Below are positions 18,085 to 26,485 of a stretch of 64,000 nucleotides of DNA, in pieces. The translations under genes and the position numbers were made by a program. The stretch lies in assembly GCA_016871335.1 (NCBI GenBank), contig VFZF01000007.1, positions 1-64,000 on the forward strand, read 5' to 3'. The notes below the pieces were generated by a model. It made no database searches, was not told where the DNA came from, and saw only the letters and a program-made list of their open reading frames with translations. The stretch comes from Acidimicrobiia bacterium. GTDB lineage: Bacteria > Acidobacteriota > Vicinamibacteria > Vicinamibacterales > SCN-69-37. How positions within the stretch are numbered: the stretch's first letter is position 1; every line of letters begins with the position of its first letter.

Positions 18085-19674
18085 ATGCCACAACAGTACG
18101 ACGCCATCGTCATTGGCGCCGGCCACAATGGATTGACCGCTGCCGCGTACCTCGCCCGGGCAGGGCGCAAGGTGGTGGTACTCGAACGACGCCATGTGGT
18201 GGGTGGCGCGGCGGTCACCGAAGAAGTCTTTCCAGGATTCAAGTTCTCGGTGTGTTCGTACGTCGTGTCGCTCCTGCGGCCCGAGATCATCCGCGAACTG
18301 GATCTCGCCAGCCACGGCCTCGAAATCCTGCCTCTGGACGGCACCTTCACGCCGATGCCGAACGGCGACCACCTCTGGCGCACCAACGATCACGCCCAGA
18401 CGTTCCGAAACATCGCGCGGCACTCGCGGATGGATGCCGAGGCGTACGACGAATACGGGCGTGCGATGGTGGAGATGGGCCGGTTCGCAAAGCCGATTCT
18501 CGGCATGACGCCGCCCGACCCGTTTTCGATGCGGCTGCGCGAGCTGAAACCGCTGCTCGACATTCTCAACCGCTTCCGCGGATTGCCCGACAACGATCGC
18601 TACAACCAGCTGCAACTGCTCACCATGAGCGCCACGGACTTCCTCGACCAGTGGTTCGAGACCGATGTGCTGAAAGCGACGATGTCAGCGTCGGGCATCA
18701 TCGGCACGTTCCTCGGGGTGAAATCACCAGGCACGGCGTACGTGCTGCTCCACCACTACATGGGAGAGATCGACGGCGCGTTCCGGTCATGGGGCCTGTC
18801 ACGCGGCGGCACCGGCATGGTGTCCGAATCGATTGCCTCAGCCGCGCGTGCTGCCGGCGCCGAGATTCGCACCAAATCAACCGTGACGAAGATCATGGTA
18901 TCGAACGGCCGCTCCAGCGGTGTCGTGCTGGAAAACGGCGACTACATCCTGGCAGACACCGTTCTCTCAAGCGTTGACCCGCGCCTCACGTTCCAGAAGA
19001 TGGTGGGCGAGGAACATCTGCCGACCGAGTTCGTCGAGGACATCCGCCGCTACAAGTTCCGCGGCTCCTCCGGCAAGGTCAACATCGCGCTCGACGGACT
19101 GCCCGACTTCACCGCGATGCCCGGCGTGGGGCCACATCTGCGCGGTGCAATCTCCATCTCGCCCTCGGTCGAATACATGGAGCGGGCGTACGACGATGCG
19201 AAGTATGGGCGGTATTCGACACAGCCGTACATCGACATCGTGATCCCGAGTCTGACCGACCCCTCCGTGGCACCGCCCGGCAAACACGTGATGTCGTGTT
19301 TTGTGCAGTACGCGCCGTACGACCTCCGCAATGACGATGGGTCGCCGGCGGACTGGGACGATCATCGCGAAGCGTTTGGTGACGCCGTCATCAACGCCAT
19401 CGCCCGGCACGCGCCGAACATCCGCGAACGGATCCTGCATCGGCAGGTGTTGACGCCACTGGACATCGAGCGCGAGTTCGGGCTGTCGGAAGGCAACATC
19501 TTTCAGGGCGAACTGACACTCGAGCAGTTGTTCTTTCTGCGGCCGGCGCCGGGCTGGGCCGACTACCGCACGCCGATCAAGGGGCTGTATATGTGCGGAT
19601 CGGCGACGCACCCAGGCGGCGGCCTCATGGGCGCGCCCGGCCGCAACGCTGCAATGAAGGCGATGCAGTCATGA
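18085..19674 (+). CDS. Phytoene-dehydrogenase/PYROXD2-like FAD-dependent oxidoreductase
   Basis: 529 aa. N-terminal FAD Rossmann motif VIGAGHNGLTAAAYLARAG, the VLERRHVVGGAAVTEE continuation, and the C-terminal GSATHPGGGLMGAPGRNAA motif of the CrtI/PYROXD2 group. No carotenoid synthesis genes are near, so a desaturase role in pigment synthesis is not implied. ATG 18085 is chosen over earlier in-frame starts because those read through repeat DNA; TAGAAT at 18071-18076 is 8 nt upstream. The stop overlaps the next, paralogous gene (ATGA); the two products may form a heteromer. Confidence 0.85.
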   Translation: MPQQYDAIVIGAGHNGLTAAAYLARAGRKVVVLERRHVVGGAAVTEEVFPGFKFSVCSYVVSLLRPEIIRELDLASHGLEILPLDGTFTPMPNGDHLWRTNDHAQTFRNIARHSRMDAEAYDEYGRAMVEMGRFAKPILGMTPPDPFSMRLRELKPLLDILNRFRGLPDNDRYNQLQLLTMSATDFLDQWFETDVLKATMSASGIIGTFLGVKSPGTAYVLLHHYMGEIDGAFRSWGLSRGGTGMVSESIASAARAAGAEIRTKSTVTKIMVSNGRSSGVVLENGDYILADTVLSSVDPRLTFQKMVGEEHLPTEFVEDIRRYKFRGSSGKVNIALDGLPDFTAMPGVGPHLRGAISISPSVEYMERAYDDAKYGRYSTQPYIDIVIPSLTDPSVAPPGKHVMSCFVQYAPYDLRNDDGSPADWDDHREAFGDAVINAIARHAPNIRERILHRQVLTPLDIEREFGLSEGNIFQGELTLEQLFFLRPAPGWADYRTPIKGLYMCGSATHPGGGLMGAPGRNAAMKAMQS

Positions 19675-21242
19675 CCGACGTCATCATCATCGGCGGCGGT
19701 CTCAACGGTCTTGTGGCCGCGAACGTGCTCGCAAAGAAACAGTTCTCGGTGCTGGTGCTCGAACGTGAGGACCAGGTCGGCGGCGCTGCGGTCACCGGCA
19801 CGTCGGCCCTTGGAGTGAAGTTGCCGACGCTGAGCCACGCGCTGGGCCCGGTGAGCGCGGATGTCTGCCGCACGCTCAAGCTCGATCGAGCCGGCATTGA
19901 ATTCATGATGCCGGACCCGGTGCTGACGACATTCGGCACGAAGGGCGAGGTGATCACGTTCCATCGCGATCACATCCTGTCGGCCGCGTCGATTGCACGT
20001 GTGTCATCGGCGGACGCGGCAAAGTGGCAGTCGTTCGGTGTGACGCTGCAGCGACTGGCCCACGTGTTGAAGGAGCTGAATCGGCACCAGCCGCCGTCGG
20101 TTGACTCACCGGCCTCGGCGGATTTGTGGCGGCTGCTGAAGGTTGGCCGGCATGCCCGGGCGCTGGGCAGCCGCGAACTCGCACGACTCGGCCGGTACGT
20201 GCCGATCTGCGTCGCAGACCTGGTGTCGGAGTGGTTCGAAAGTGACCTCGTGCAGGCGGCTGTCGCCGCGCGAGCCATCTTCGGTCACCACATGGGCCCG
20301 TGGTCGGCGGGCACCGGTGCGCTGTTGTTACAGCGGTTGGCTGAGGACCCGATGCCCGTGGGCGGAGGCGCCACCATCGAGGGAGGGCCGGGCGCATTCT
20401 CAGCCGCGCTGGCCTCGATGGCGACACAGTCGAACGTCACGATTCGCACGGGCGTGAAGGTGGCGCGCGTGCTCACACACGCAGGCGCTGCTGCCGGCGT
20501 TGTGCTGGAGTCTGGTGAGGAGATCCAGGCACACGTGGTCGTCGGTGCGATCGATCCGAAACAGCTGCTGCTTTCACTGGTGGACCCGACCGACCTGCCG
20601 CCCACGTTCCGTCAGCGTGTGCAGCAGATTCGCGCGCGCGGAGTCACCGCGAAGATCAATCTGACCCTGAACGGTGTGCCGGCATTCACGGCGCTCCATG
20701 GTGACGACCTGCCGTTGCGAGGACGAATGCTCATCGCACCGTCAATCGACTACCTTGAGCGCGCGCACGACGCCACAAAGTACGGCGGGATGGCAGCCTC
20801 ACCGTGGGTGGAGTTGAGCTGCCCGGGCATCAGCGACGACACGTTGGTCGCGCAGGGTCACCATCCACTCTCAATGTATGTGCATGGTGTGGCGAACAAC
20901 TCCGGCATCACGCGCGAGGAAGTGCTCAAGCGCGCACTCGCGGTGATTGCGCCGCATGCACCGGCGCTCGAATCGCAGATTGTCGAACGGGAAGTCCTCA
21001 CGCCGGCGGACCTGGAAGCCCGCTGGGGCTACAGCGGCGGGCACTTCTTCCACGGAGAGGGCGCGCTGGACCAGTGGTGGGTCAGCCGGCCACTACTCGG
21101 CTGGGCGGATCGCTACGCGTCGCCGATTGAGGGGTTGTTTCTCGCGAGCGCAGGCACACACCCAGGCGGCGGACTCACCGGTCAGTCGGGCCTCAACGCC
21201 GCGCGTGTCATCTCAGGCGTGCTCGGCCGTCGGCGTCGCTGA
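19671..21242 (+). CDS. Second phytoene-dehydrogenase-like FAD-dependent oxidoreductase
   Basis: 523 aa, starting in the ATGA overlap. FAD motif VIIIGGGLNGLVAANVLAKK, and C-terminal ASAGTHPGGGLTGQSGLNAA. It is clearly a paralogue of the preceding protein but lacks some of its blocks, so the pair may have diverged into two subunits or successive enzymes. Tandem overlapping PYROXD2-like genes of this type occur in several soil phyla; the substrate is unknown. The 3' end overlaps a small convergent reading frame by 30 bp. Confidence 0.85.
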   Translation: MTDVIIIGGGLNGLVAANVLAKKQFSVLVLEREDQVGGAAVTGTSALGVKLPTLSHALGPVSADVCRTLKLDRAGIEFMMPDPVLTTFGTKGEVITFHRDHILSAASIARVSSADAAKWQSFGVTLQRLAHVLKELNRHQPPSVDSPASADLWRLLKVGRHARALGSRELARLGRYVPICVADLVSEWFESDLVQAAVAARAIFGHHMGPWSAGTGALLLQRLAEDPMPVGGGATIEGGPGAFSAALASMATQSNVTIRTGVKVARVLTHAGAAAGVVLESGEEIQAHVVVGAIDPKQLLLSLVDPTDLPPTFRQRVQQIRARGVTAKINLTLNGVPAFTALHGDDLPLRGRMLIAPSIDYLERAHDATKYGGMAASPWVELSCPGISDDTLVAQGHHPLSMYVHGVANNSGITREEVLKRALAVIAPHAPALESQIVEREVLTPADLEARWGYSGGHFFHGEGALDQWWVSRPLLGWADRYASPIEGLFLASAGTHPGGGLTGQSGLNAARVISGVLGRRRR

Positions 21243-21506
21243 CTCGTTGTCCACCACGTCGCCCTGCCGATGACGGTGGGGGCATTGGGTGTGCGCGTGA
21301 TCCACGACGGCAAGCGGCGCACCGGCCCACACCTGATACACGCCCACCAGGCAACCACACGCGCTGGTCCCGCTCGCGAGCATTGTTCTCAACGCGGGCG
21401 ACCATGAACCGATACTCAACACTCGACGCGTTTCGCGCTTCCCAACAGGCATCTCAAGAACATTGGACCGGGCGCCGATCCGAAAAGTGACATCGTCACG
21501 CCTCAA
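21213..21506 (-). CDS. Small Cys/His-containing hypothetical protein
   Basis: 97 aa if started at TTG 21506, which overlaps the GNAT stop (TTGA). It has a central SACGCLVGVYQVW segment and a HAHTQCPHRH segment; the spaced Cys and His residues could bind zinc. Codon bias is protein-like and the position continues the leftward unit, but its 3' end overlaps the oxidoreductase gene by 30 bp and the start is weak. No family recognised. It could be spurious. Confidence 0.42.
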   Translation of the reverse strand: MRRDDVTFRIGARSNVLEMPVGKRETRRVLSIGSWSPALRTMLASGTSACGCLVGVYQVWAGAPLAVVDHAHTQCPHRHRQGDVVDNESATPTAEHA

Positions 21507-22447
21507 AACATGTCCAGCGGCCACCAGACCTGGTGGGCGGGTGGGCGGATGGGCAGGTGGCGGACCATCATGACTTCGGGGGCATCAAAGGGTGCGCTGA
21601 GGTGGACCTGGGGTGGATGCAGGCCTGGGGGGAGCCACGCGCGCAAGGTGCGATCGCCTTGTGAGGGATCCCGCTCGACGTAGGCCTCCAGGAGCGCGCC
21701 GATGCGGGCACCGGACGGGTCGCGATCGCCGCAATCCTCAAGGACGACACCCTCGGGTCCGCGACTGACGATGATGAAGGCAGCGGCACGGTAGCCCTCT
21801 TCCGCCACAAACACTTCCACCTGGCGAAGACCGGCCGGGCCGAGTCCTGCACGGAGGCGGCGGCGAGTGATGCCGAAGTCAATCAGGTCAGGCGTGCGGA
21901 TGAGTGCAAACGACGCGTCGTGCGCGTACGTCATCGACAGCGCCGAGATCTCGGGAAGGTCCAGCGGGTCGGCGGCCCGCACCATGGTGGCGGGAGCCCC
22001 GCGTCGGGTGCGTGGCACGTCGATCGTCACCATCCGGCGAGGCACGACGGTAAAACCGAGTCGGGTGTAGTAGTCGGCACCGATCTCCGAGAACAGCAGC
22101 GCCACTGTGCAGCCGCGCGCCTCCCCGTCGGCGATCATGGCCTCGATCAGCTTCGGTGCCAGCCCCTGCCCACGGTGCGACTCAGGCGTCAAGACGGCGC
22201 CAATGCCAAGGACTCTGGCCGGTTGGCCGCCAATCACGCCGTCGAACAGGTAGCGTTTGGCCGAGGCCACGACGCGATCCCCCTCCACAAAGCCCACCCG
22301 AGCCAGATTCGACTTCCCCCAGGTAGTCTTCATCTGGGCCAAGTTCCACAGGCCATACGCCTTCCGGCTCAGCCCATCCCCCCACAGGTCATAGGTGTCA
22401 TCCAACACCTGTTCCAAGAGGGGCCCGTCAATCTCTCTCAATTCCAT
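21503..22447 (-). CDS. GNAT-family N-acetyltransferase
   Basis: 314 aa. The N-terminal GNAT domain has the acetyl-CoA motif in VLTPESHRGQGLAPKLIEAM and the GADYYTRLGFTVVPR block; a second, Eis-like C-terminal half follows. It transfers an acetyl group to an unknown amine. ATG 22447 (MELREIDG) is used because upstream in-frame sequence is TTGGGCGG repeat. The last 12 or so codons (HLPIRPPAHQVW) are themselves encoded by a CCCATCCGCCCACCCGCC string like the flanking repeat, so repeat DNA seems to have entered the 3' end. Confidence 0.82.
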   Translation of the reverse strand: MELREIDGPLLEQVLDDTYDLWGDGLSRKAYGLWNLAQMKTTWGKSNLARVGFVEGDRVVASAKRYLFDGVIGGQPARVLGIGAVLTPESHRGQGLAPKLIEAMIADGEARGCTVALLFSEIGADYYTRLGFTVVPRRMVTIDVPRTRRGAPATMVRAADPLDLPEISALSMTYAHDASFALIRTPDLIDFGITRRRLRAGLGPAGLRQVEVFVAEEGYRAAAFIIVSRGPEGVVLEDCGDRDPSGARIGALLEAYVERDPSQGDRTLRAWLPPGLHPPQVHLSAPFDAPEVMMVRHLPIRPPAHQVWWPLDMF

Positions 22448-22500
22448 CGACCCATCCACACATCCACCCAACCGCCCAACCGCCCAACCGCCCAACTTTT
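22448..22500. repeat. Octamer tandem repeat CCAACCGC and related CCATCCAC units
   Basis: Three head-to-tail CCAACCGC units at about 22468-22495 follow looser CCATCCAC units. The complementary TGGGCGG-type unit also occurs at 21531-21550 and 25556-25628. It fills most of the divergent gap upstream of the DUF1800 gene. Confidence 0.75.
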
Positions 22501-22515
22501 AACTATCATTCCCCA

Positions 22516-24270
22516 GTGCCGGTCCAAACAGTCATGAAACGCCATCTTTCATTCTCCGGACGCCTGGTCGCCGCTGTGGTGGCGGCCGGTCTCGGCGTCG
22601 CCGCACCACTCTCCGGTCAGTCGGTCGCTGTGAAGGCCGACACCGACACCGTCGTCCACGTCTTGAATCGGCTTGGGTACGGACCGAGGCCGGGGGATGT
22701 CGCCCGTGTGAAGGCGATGGGCCTTGAAGCGTTCATCGAGCAGCAGCTGCATCCCGAGCGCATCGTGGATCCCGTGATCGACCGCCGCCTTGCGGCGTAC
22801 CCGACTATTCAACTGACCACGGCCGAGATTGCGCGCGACTACTACGGACCGGCCGAGGCGCTGCGCCGCGCTGGGCAGCAGGCTGCCGGACGACTGGGCC
22901 GGCCACCCACTCCGCCGGTGATGATGGATCCGACGATGATGGGACAGGCGGGTCAACCCGCGCGACCGGCCCAGAACGTGACACCAGAAATGCAGGCTGC
23001 GCGTCAGCGTGAGCAACAGATCCTCCAGGACCTGATGCAGGCGCGTCTGATGCGCGCGGTGGTGTCCGAACGGCAGCTTGAGGAAGTGCTTGTTGATTTC
23101 TGGTTCAACCACTTCAATGTGTTTTCGGGCAAAGGGCAGGTGCGCGTCTACCTCACCGAGTACGAACGCGACACCATTCGTCCGCATGTGCTTGGCAACT
23201 TCCGCGACATGTTGGGCGCCGTTGCTGAGAGCCCGGCGATGTTGTTCTACCTGGACAACTTCCAGAACGTGGATCCCAAAGCCGCGCAGCGTCAGGCGGA
23301 CGAGCAGATGGCACGTCAGCGCCTCGCCGCCGCGCGTGGTGGGCGTGGCGGCAGGGGTGCGGCGCGGCCACAAAATCAGCAGCAGATGGAGCGCCAGCAA
23401 CAGCTGTTGCAGCAGGCGCGCAATCGCGGGCTGAACGAAAATTACGCGCGCGAATTGATGGAGCTCCACACGATCGGCGTGGATGGCGGTTACACGCAGG
23501 CTGACGTCGTGGCCGTGGCCCGCGCGTTCACGGGCTGGACCATTGATCGTCCGCGCGATGGCGGGTCATTCCAGTTCAACGCCGCGATGCACGACAACGA
23601 CCCGAAAGTAGTGCTTGGCACGACGATCAAGGCCGGCGGAAAGAAGGACGGCGAGGCCGTGCTTGATCTGCTCGCCACGCATCCGGCGACCGCGAAGTTC
23701 ATCTCGGAAAAACTCGCACGCCGCTTTGTGTCGGATACGCCGCCCGCGTCGCTGATCGATCGTGCCGCGAAGGTGTTCCTCAGCTCGAAGGGTGACCTGC
23801 GGGAAGTGACACGCACCGTCGTGACGTCACCGGAGTTCTTCGCCGTTGAGGCTCGACGCGCCAAGGTGAAGACGCCGCTCGAGTTTGTCGCGTCGGCCGT
23901 CCGCGCGTCCGATGCAACCGTCAACAACGTGCAACCACTGGTACAAGCACTGCGCACCCTCGGCATGCCGTTGTATGGCGCGCAGCCGCCAACCGGCTGG
24001 GGCGATACGGCAATGGACTGGGTCAACACAGGCGCACTGCTGAATCGTCTCAACTTCGCGATTCAGCTTGCCGGCAACCAGCTCCGCGGCGTGCGCCTTG
24101 ATGTGCGCACCCTGGCGCCGGACACCGGCGAGACCACCCGCACGCAGCTCGTCACGACACTGGTGTCTGGCGAGGTCTCAGACATCACACGGAATACGCT
24201 GGCCAAAGCCGAATCGCCGCAGCATCTGGTGGCACTCACGCTCGGGTCGCCGGAATTTCAGAAGCGATGA
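22516..24270 (+). CDS. DUF1800-domain exported protein
   Basis: 584 aa from GTG 22516, or 578 from ATG 22534. A TATCAT hexamer 6 nt before the GTG and no Shine-Dalgarno before the ATG favour a leaderless GTG start. It has a signal peptide, then the DUF1800 pattern HVLNRLGYGPRPGDVARVK, LVDFWFNHFNVFSGKG, NENYARELMELHTIGVDGGY and ISEKLARRFVSD. A Gln/Met-rich low-complexity insert lies near residues 130-165 and another near 255-300. DUF1800 and DUF1501 proteins are nearly always encoded together and exported; the function is unknown. Confidence 0.9.
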   Translation: MPVQTVMKRHLSFSGRLVAAVVAAGLGVAAPLSGQSVAVKADTDTVVHVLNRLGYGPRPGDVARVKAMGLEAFIEQQLHPERIVDPVIDRRLAAYPTIQLTTAEIARDYYGPAEALRRAGQQAAGRLGRPPTPPVMMDPTMMGQAGQPARPAQNVTPEMQAARQREQQILQDLMQARLMRAVVSERQLEEVLVDFWFNHFNVFSGKGQVRVYLTEYERDTIRPHVLGNFRDMLGAVAESPAMLFYLDNFQNVDPKAAQRQADEQMARQRLAAARGGRGGRGAARPQNQQQMERQQQLLQQARNRGLNENYARELMELHTIGVDGGYTQADVVAVARAFTGWTIDRPRDGGSFQFNAAMHDNDPKVVLGTTIKAGGKKDGEAVLDLLATHPATAKFISEKLARRFVSDTPPASLIDRAAKVFLSSKGDLREVTRTVVTSPEFFAVEARRAKVKTPLEFVASAVRASDATVNNVQPLVQALRTLGMPLYGAQPPTGWGDTAMDWVNTGALLNRLNFAIQLAGNQLRGVRLDVRTLAPDTGETTRTQLVTTLVSGEVSDITRNTLAKAESPQHLVALTLGSPEFQKR

Positions 24271-24316
24271 GCTCGGAGGCGATTACTGGTTTGTAATCGC
24301 CTCCGAGCTCATTTTT
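24267..24316 (+). terminator. Intrinsic terminator or attenuator between the DUF1800 and DUF1501 genes
   Basis: A perfect 20-bp stem (arms 24267-24286 and 24293-24312) with a 6-nt loop TGGTTT is followed by a T-run at 24312-24316. The left arm begins inside the DUF1800 stop codon region. DUF1501 starts 16 bp after it, so the element probably sets a lower expression level for the second gene. Confidence 0.85.
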
Positions 24317-24331
24317 CATGAGGATTTGATC

Positions 24332-25555
24332 ATGCTCACACGAAGGGTCTTGCTCAAAAACGGCAGCATGGCGATGTTGAGCCTGGGGTTCGCTCCGGCG
24401 TTCTTCGAACGCGCCGCGCAGGCGGCACAGACGAAGCGCAAGGTGCTGGTCACGATCTTCCAGCGTGGCGCCGTGGACGGTCTGAACATGATCGTCCCCT
24501 TCGGCGAGAAGGCCTACTACCAGGCGCGGCCGTCGATCGCGATTTCACAGCCGGGACAAGCGAACGGCGCACTCGACCTCGACGGGTTCTTCGGTATGCA
24601 TCCGCGCATGGCGTCGCTGCATCCGCACTTCAAGCGGGGCGAACTCGCGATCGTCAATGCGACGGGCTCCCACGACCCGACGCGGTCACACTTCGACGCG
24701 CAGGACTACATGGAAAGCGGCACACCTGGACTCAAGAGCACCAGGGATGGCTGGTTGAACCGGTATCTGCACGCGAAGGAACACGAGGAAGCCAGCGCCT
24801 TCCGCGCGGTGTCGCTCACGCAGCAGCTGCCGCGTGCGCTGCAGGGCCCGGCGCCGGCGCTCGCGATCGACCAGCTCGGACGATTCGGCGTTCGAGCCGG
24901 TGAGGCCGGCGACATGATGCAGTCCTCTTTCGAGGCGCAGTACGCCGCGGCCGCTGATGCGATGCTCCGTCCGACTGGCAAAGAGGCGTTTGAAGCCATC
25001 AAACAGCTGCAGTCCGTGGACATCGCGACATACACGCCGCAGAACGGCGCCGTGTATCCGAACAGCGGATACGGCCAGGCGCTCAAACAGATCGCGCAAC
25101 TCATCCGCACGAACATGGGTCTCGAAGTGGCGTTCGCTGAGTCCGGCAACTGGGACCACCATGCCAACGAAGGTCCGGCCATCGCCAACCGGCTTGGCGA
25201 CTTCGCCAGTGGCATCGCCGCCTTCGCGCAGGACCTCGGCGACAAGATGGCCGATGTTGTGGTGCTGACGATGTCGGAGTTTGGCCGCACGGTGGCGGAG
25301 AACGGCGCGCGCGGCACGGACCACGGCCACGGCAACGCGATGCTGCTGCTCGGCGGGAATGTGAAGGGCGGAAAAATCTACGGCCAGTGGCCCGGCCTCG
25401 AACGCGAACAACGTTACGAAGGCCGCGACCTGGCGATCACGACCGACTTCCGTGACGTCTTCTCAGAAGCGCTCACAGGCCACCTCGGAGCCCGGGACAC
25501 GGCCCGAGTGTTTCCAGGGCACAAGCGCGGAAAAGCACTCGGAATAGTTGGGTAG
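24332..25555 (+). CDS. DUF1501-domain exported protein (sulfatase-like fold)
   Basis: 407 aa. The N-terminus TRRVLLKNGSMAM followed by a hydrophobic stretch is a Tat-type signal, so it is probably folded before export. DUF1501 blocks are visible: VTIFQRGAVDGLNMIVP, NATGSHDPTRSHFDAQDYME, GNWDHHANEGP and VVVLTMSEFGRTVAENG, the last with TDHGHGNAM. The Asp/His-rich motifs resemble the alkaline-phosphatase superfamily metal site. ATG 24332 follows an AGGAT ribosome-binding site; upstream in-frame sequence lies inside the DUF1800 gene and the terminator. Partner of the DUF1800 protein. Confidence 0.9.
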   Translation: MLTRRVLLKNGSMAMLSLGFAPAFFERAAQAAQTKRKVLVTIFQRGAVDGLNMIVPFGEKAYYQARPSIAISQPGQANGALDLDGFFGMHPRMASLHPHFKRGELAIVNATGSHDPTRSHFDAQDYMESGTPGLKSTRDGWLNRYLHAKEHEEASAFRAVSLTQQLPRALQGPAPALAIDQLGRFGVRAGEAGDMMQSSFEAQYAAAADAMLRPTGKEAFEAIKQLQSVDIATYTPQNGAVYPNSGYGQALKQIAQLIRTNMGLEVAFAESGNWDHHANEGPAIANRLGDFASGIAAFAQDLGDKMADVVVLTMSEFGRTVAENGARGTDHGHGNAMLLLGGNVKGGKIYGQWPGLEREQRYEGRDLAITTDFRDVFSEALTGHLGARDTARVFPGHKRGKALGIVG

Positions 25556-25565
25556 ATGGGCGGGT

Positions 25566-25608
25566 GGGCAGCTGGGCGGATGGGCAAAAACCATCCGCCC
25601 AGCTACCC
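25566..25608. terminator. Hairpin built from TGGGCGG-type repeat at a convergent gene junction
   Basis: 18-bp arms (25566-25583 and 25591-25608, one mismatch) around a 7-nt GCAAAAA loop. Further TGGGCGGG-like units extend it on both sides (25556-25628). It sits between the ends of the DUF1501 gene and the leftward methyltransferase gene and could stop transcription from both sides. Confidence 0.65.
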
Positions 25609-25642
25609 AACAACCCAGTTGCCCATCCGAGCGCGGCACGCG

Positions 25643-26443
25643 TCAGCGCGTCGCGCTCCAGTCGGCGCCTTTGATCGACTTGCCGTCGGCCGACACAGTG
25701 CCCGTGTAGGTGGTGCCGCCCGCAGTAAAGGTGATCGAGGTGCCGTCGAGTTTGCCGTCGGTGATGGCGACTGAGCCCATCGTGCCCGTCACGTTCTGAA
25801 ACTCCTGATTCAACGTCAACGCCTGCCCGTTCATCGTCCACTTGCCGTTCACCTTGGCGGGAACGATCCAGAGGTGGGCGGTGCACCAGGACACGCAGTC
25901 TTCGGACACACGACGCGTTTCATCCGGCACCCACTCATCCTCGCCCGAGCCCATCATGAACGTGTTGGACACGATGCGTGTGCCGGGCTTCATATCGAGG
26001 ATCTGTGGACGAATGCGGAGGTTGATGTCGGGCAGCAGGAACAACGTCAGGACGTTGGCCTGCGAGAAGTCCGTCTTGAAGAGGTCGGCCTGGCGGAAAG
26101 TCGCGCGATCGGTCACGCCGGCTGCCTTCGCGTTTTCGACCGAGAGCGCCACCATGTCCGGGTTGTACTCGATGCCCAGTGCGCGCGCACCCCGCTTTGC
26201 CGCCGTGATGACCGTGCGGCCGTCACCCGACCCGAGATCGATGTGATAGTCGTCCTTGGTGAGTTTCGCCATGTTGAGCATCAGCTCAACGGTCTCCTGC
26301 GGCGTCGGCACCCAGACCACGTCCTTGCCCGCCTGACCCGATCGCGGTTCGAACTTCTGCTGCGCACCCACACCCTGCACCAGCGCAGCCACCATGACCG
26401 CCGCCAGCGCACCACATACCATCCGTCGTCCGTCCAGTCGCAT
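25643..26443 (-). CDS. Exported SAM-dependent methyltransferase-like protein with beta-rich tail
   Basis: 266 aa. Residues 1-27 form a signal peptide (ends GVGAQ). A class I methyltransferase core follows: YHIDLGSGDGRTVITAAKRG is SAM motif I and LGIEYNP the acidic end of strand 2, then FRQADLFKTDF. About 60 C-terminal residues form a predicted beta domain (GSVAITDGKLDGTSITFTAG). A SAM enzyme outside the cytoplasm is unexpected because SAM is cytosolic; the protein may bind another ligand. ATG 26443 is used; a TTG five codons upstream is possible. Confidence 0.8.
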   Translation of the reverse strand: MRLDGRRMVCGALAAVMVAALVQGVGAQQKFEPRSGQAGKDVVWVPTPQETVELMLNMAKLTKDDYHIDLGSGDGRTVITAAKRGARALGIEYNPDMVALSVENAKAAGVTDRATFRQADLFKTDFSQANVLTLFLLPDINLRIRPQILDMKPGTRIVSNTFMMGSGEDEWVPDETRRVSEDCVSWCTAHLWIVPAKVNGKWTMNGQALTLNQEFQNVTGTMGSVAITDGKLDGTSITFTAGGTTYTGTVSADGKSIKGADWSATR

Positions 26444-26485
26444 TACGAGTACCCCCAAGCCGTGAATTGTAACTCCGAAGGCATA

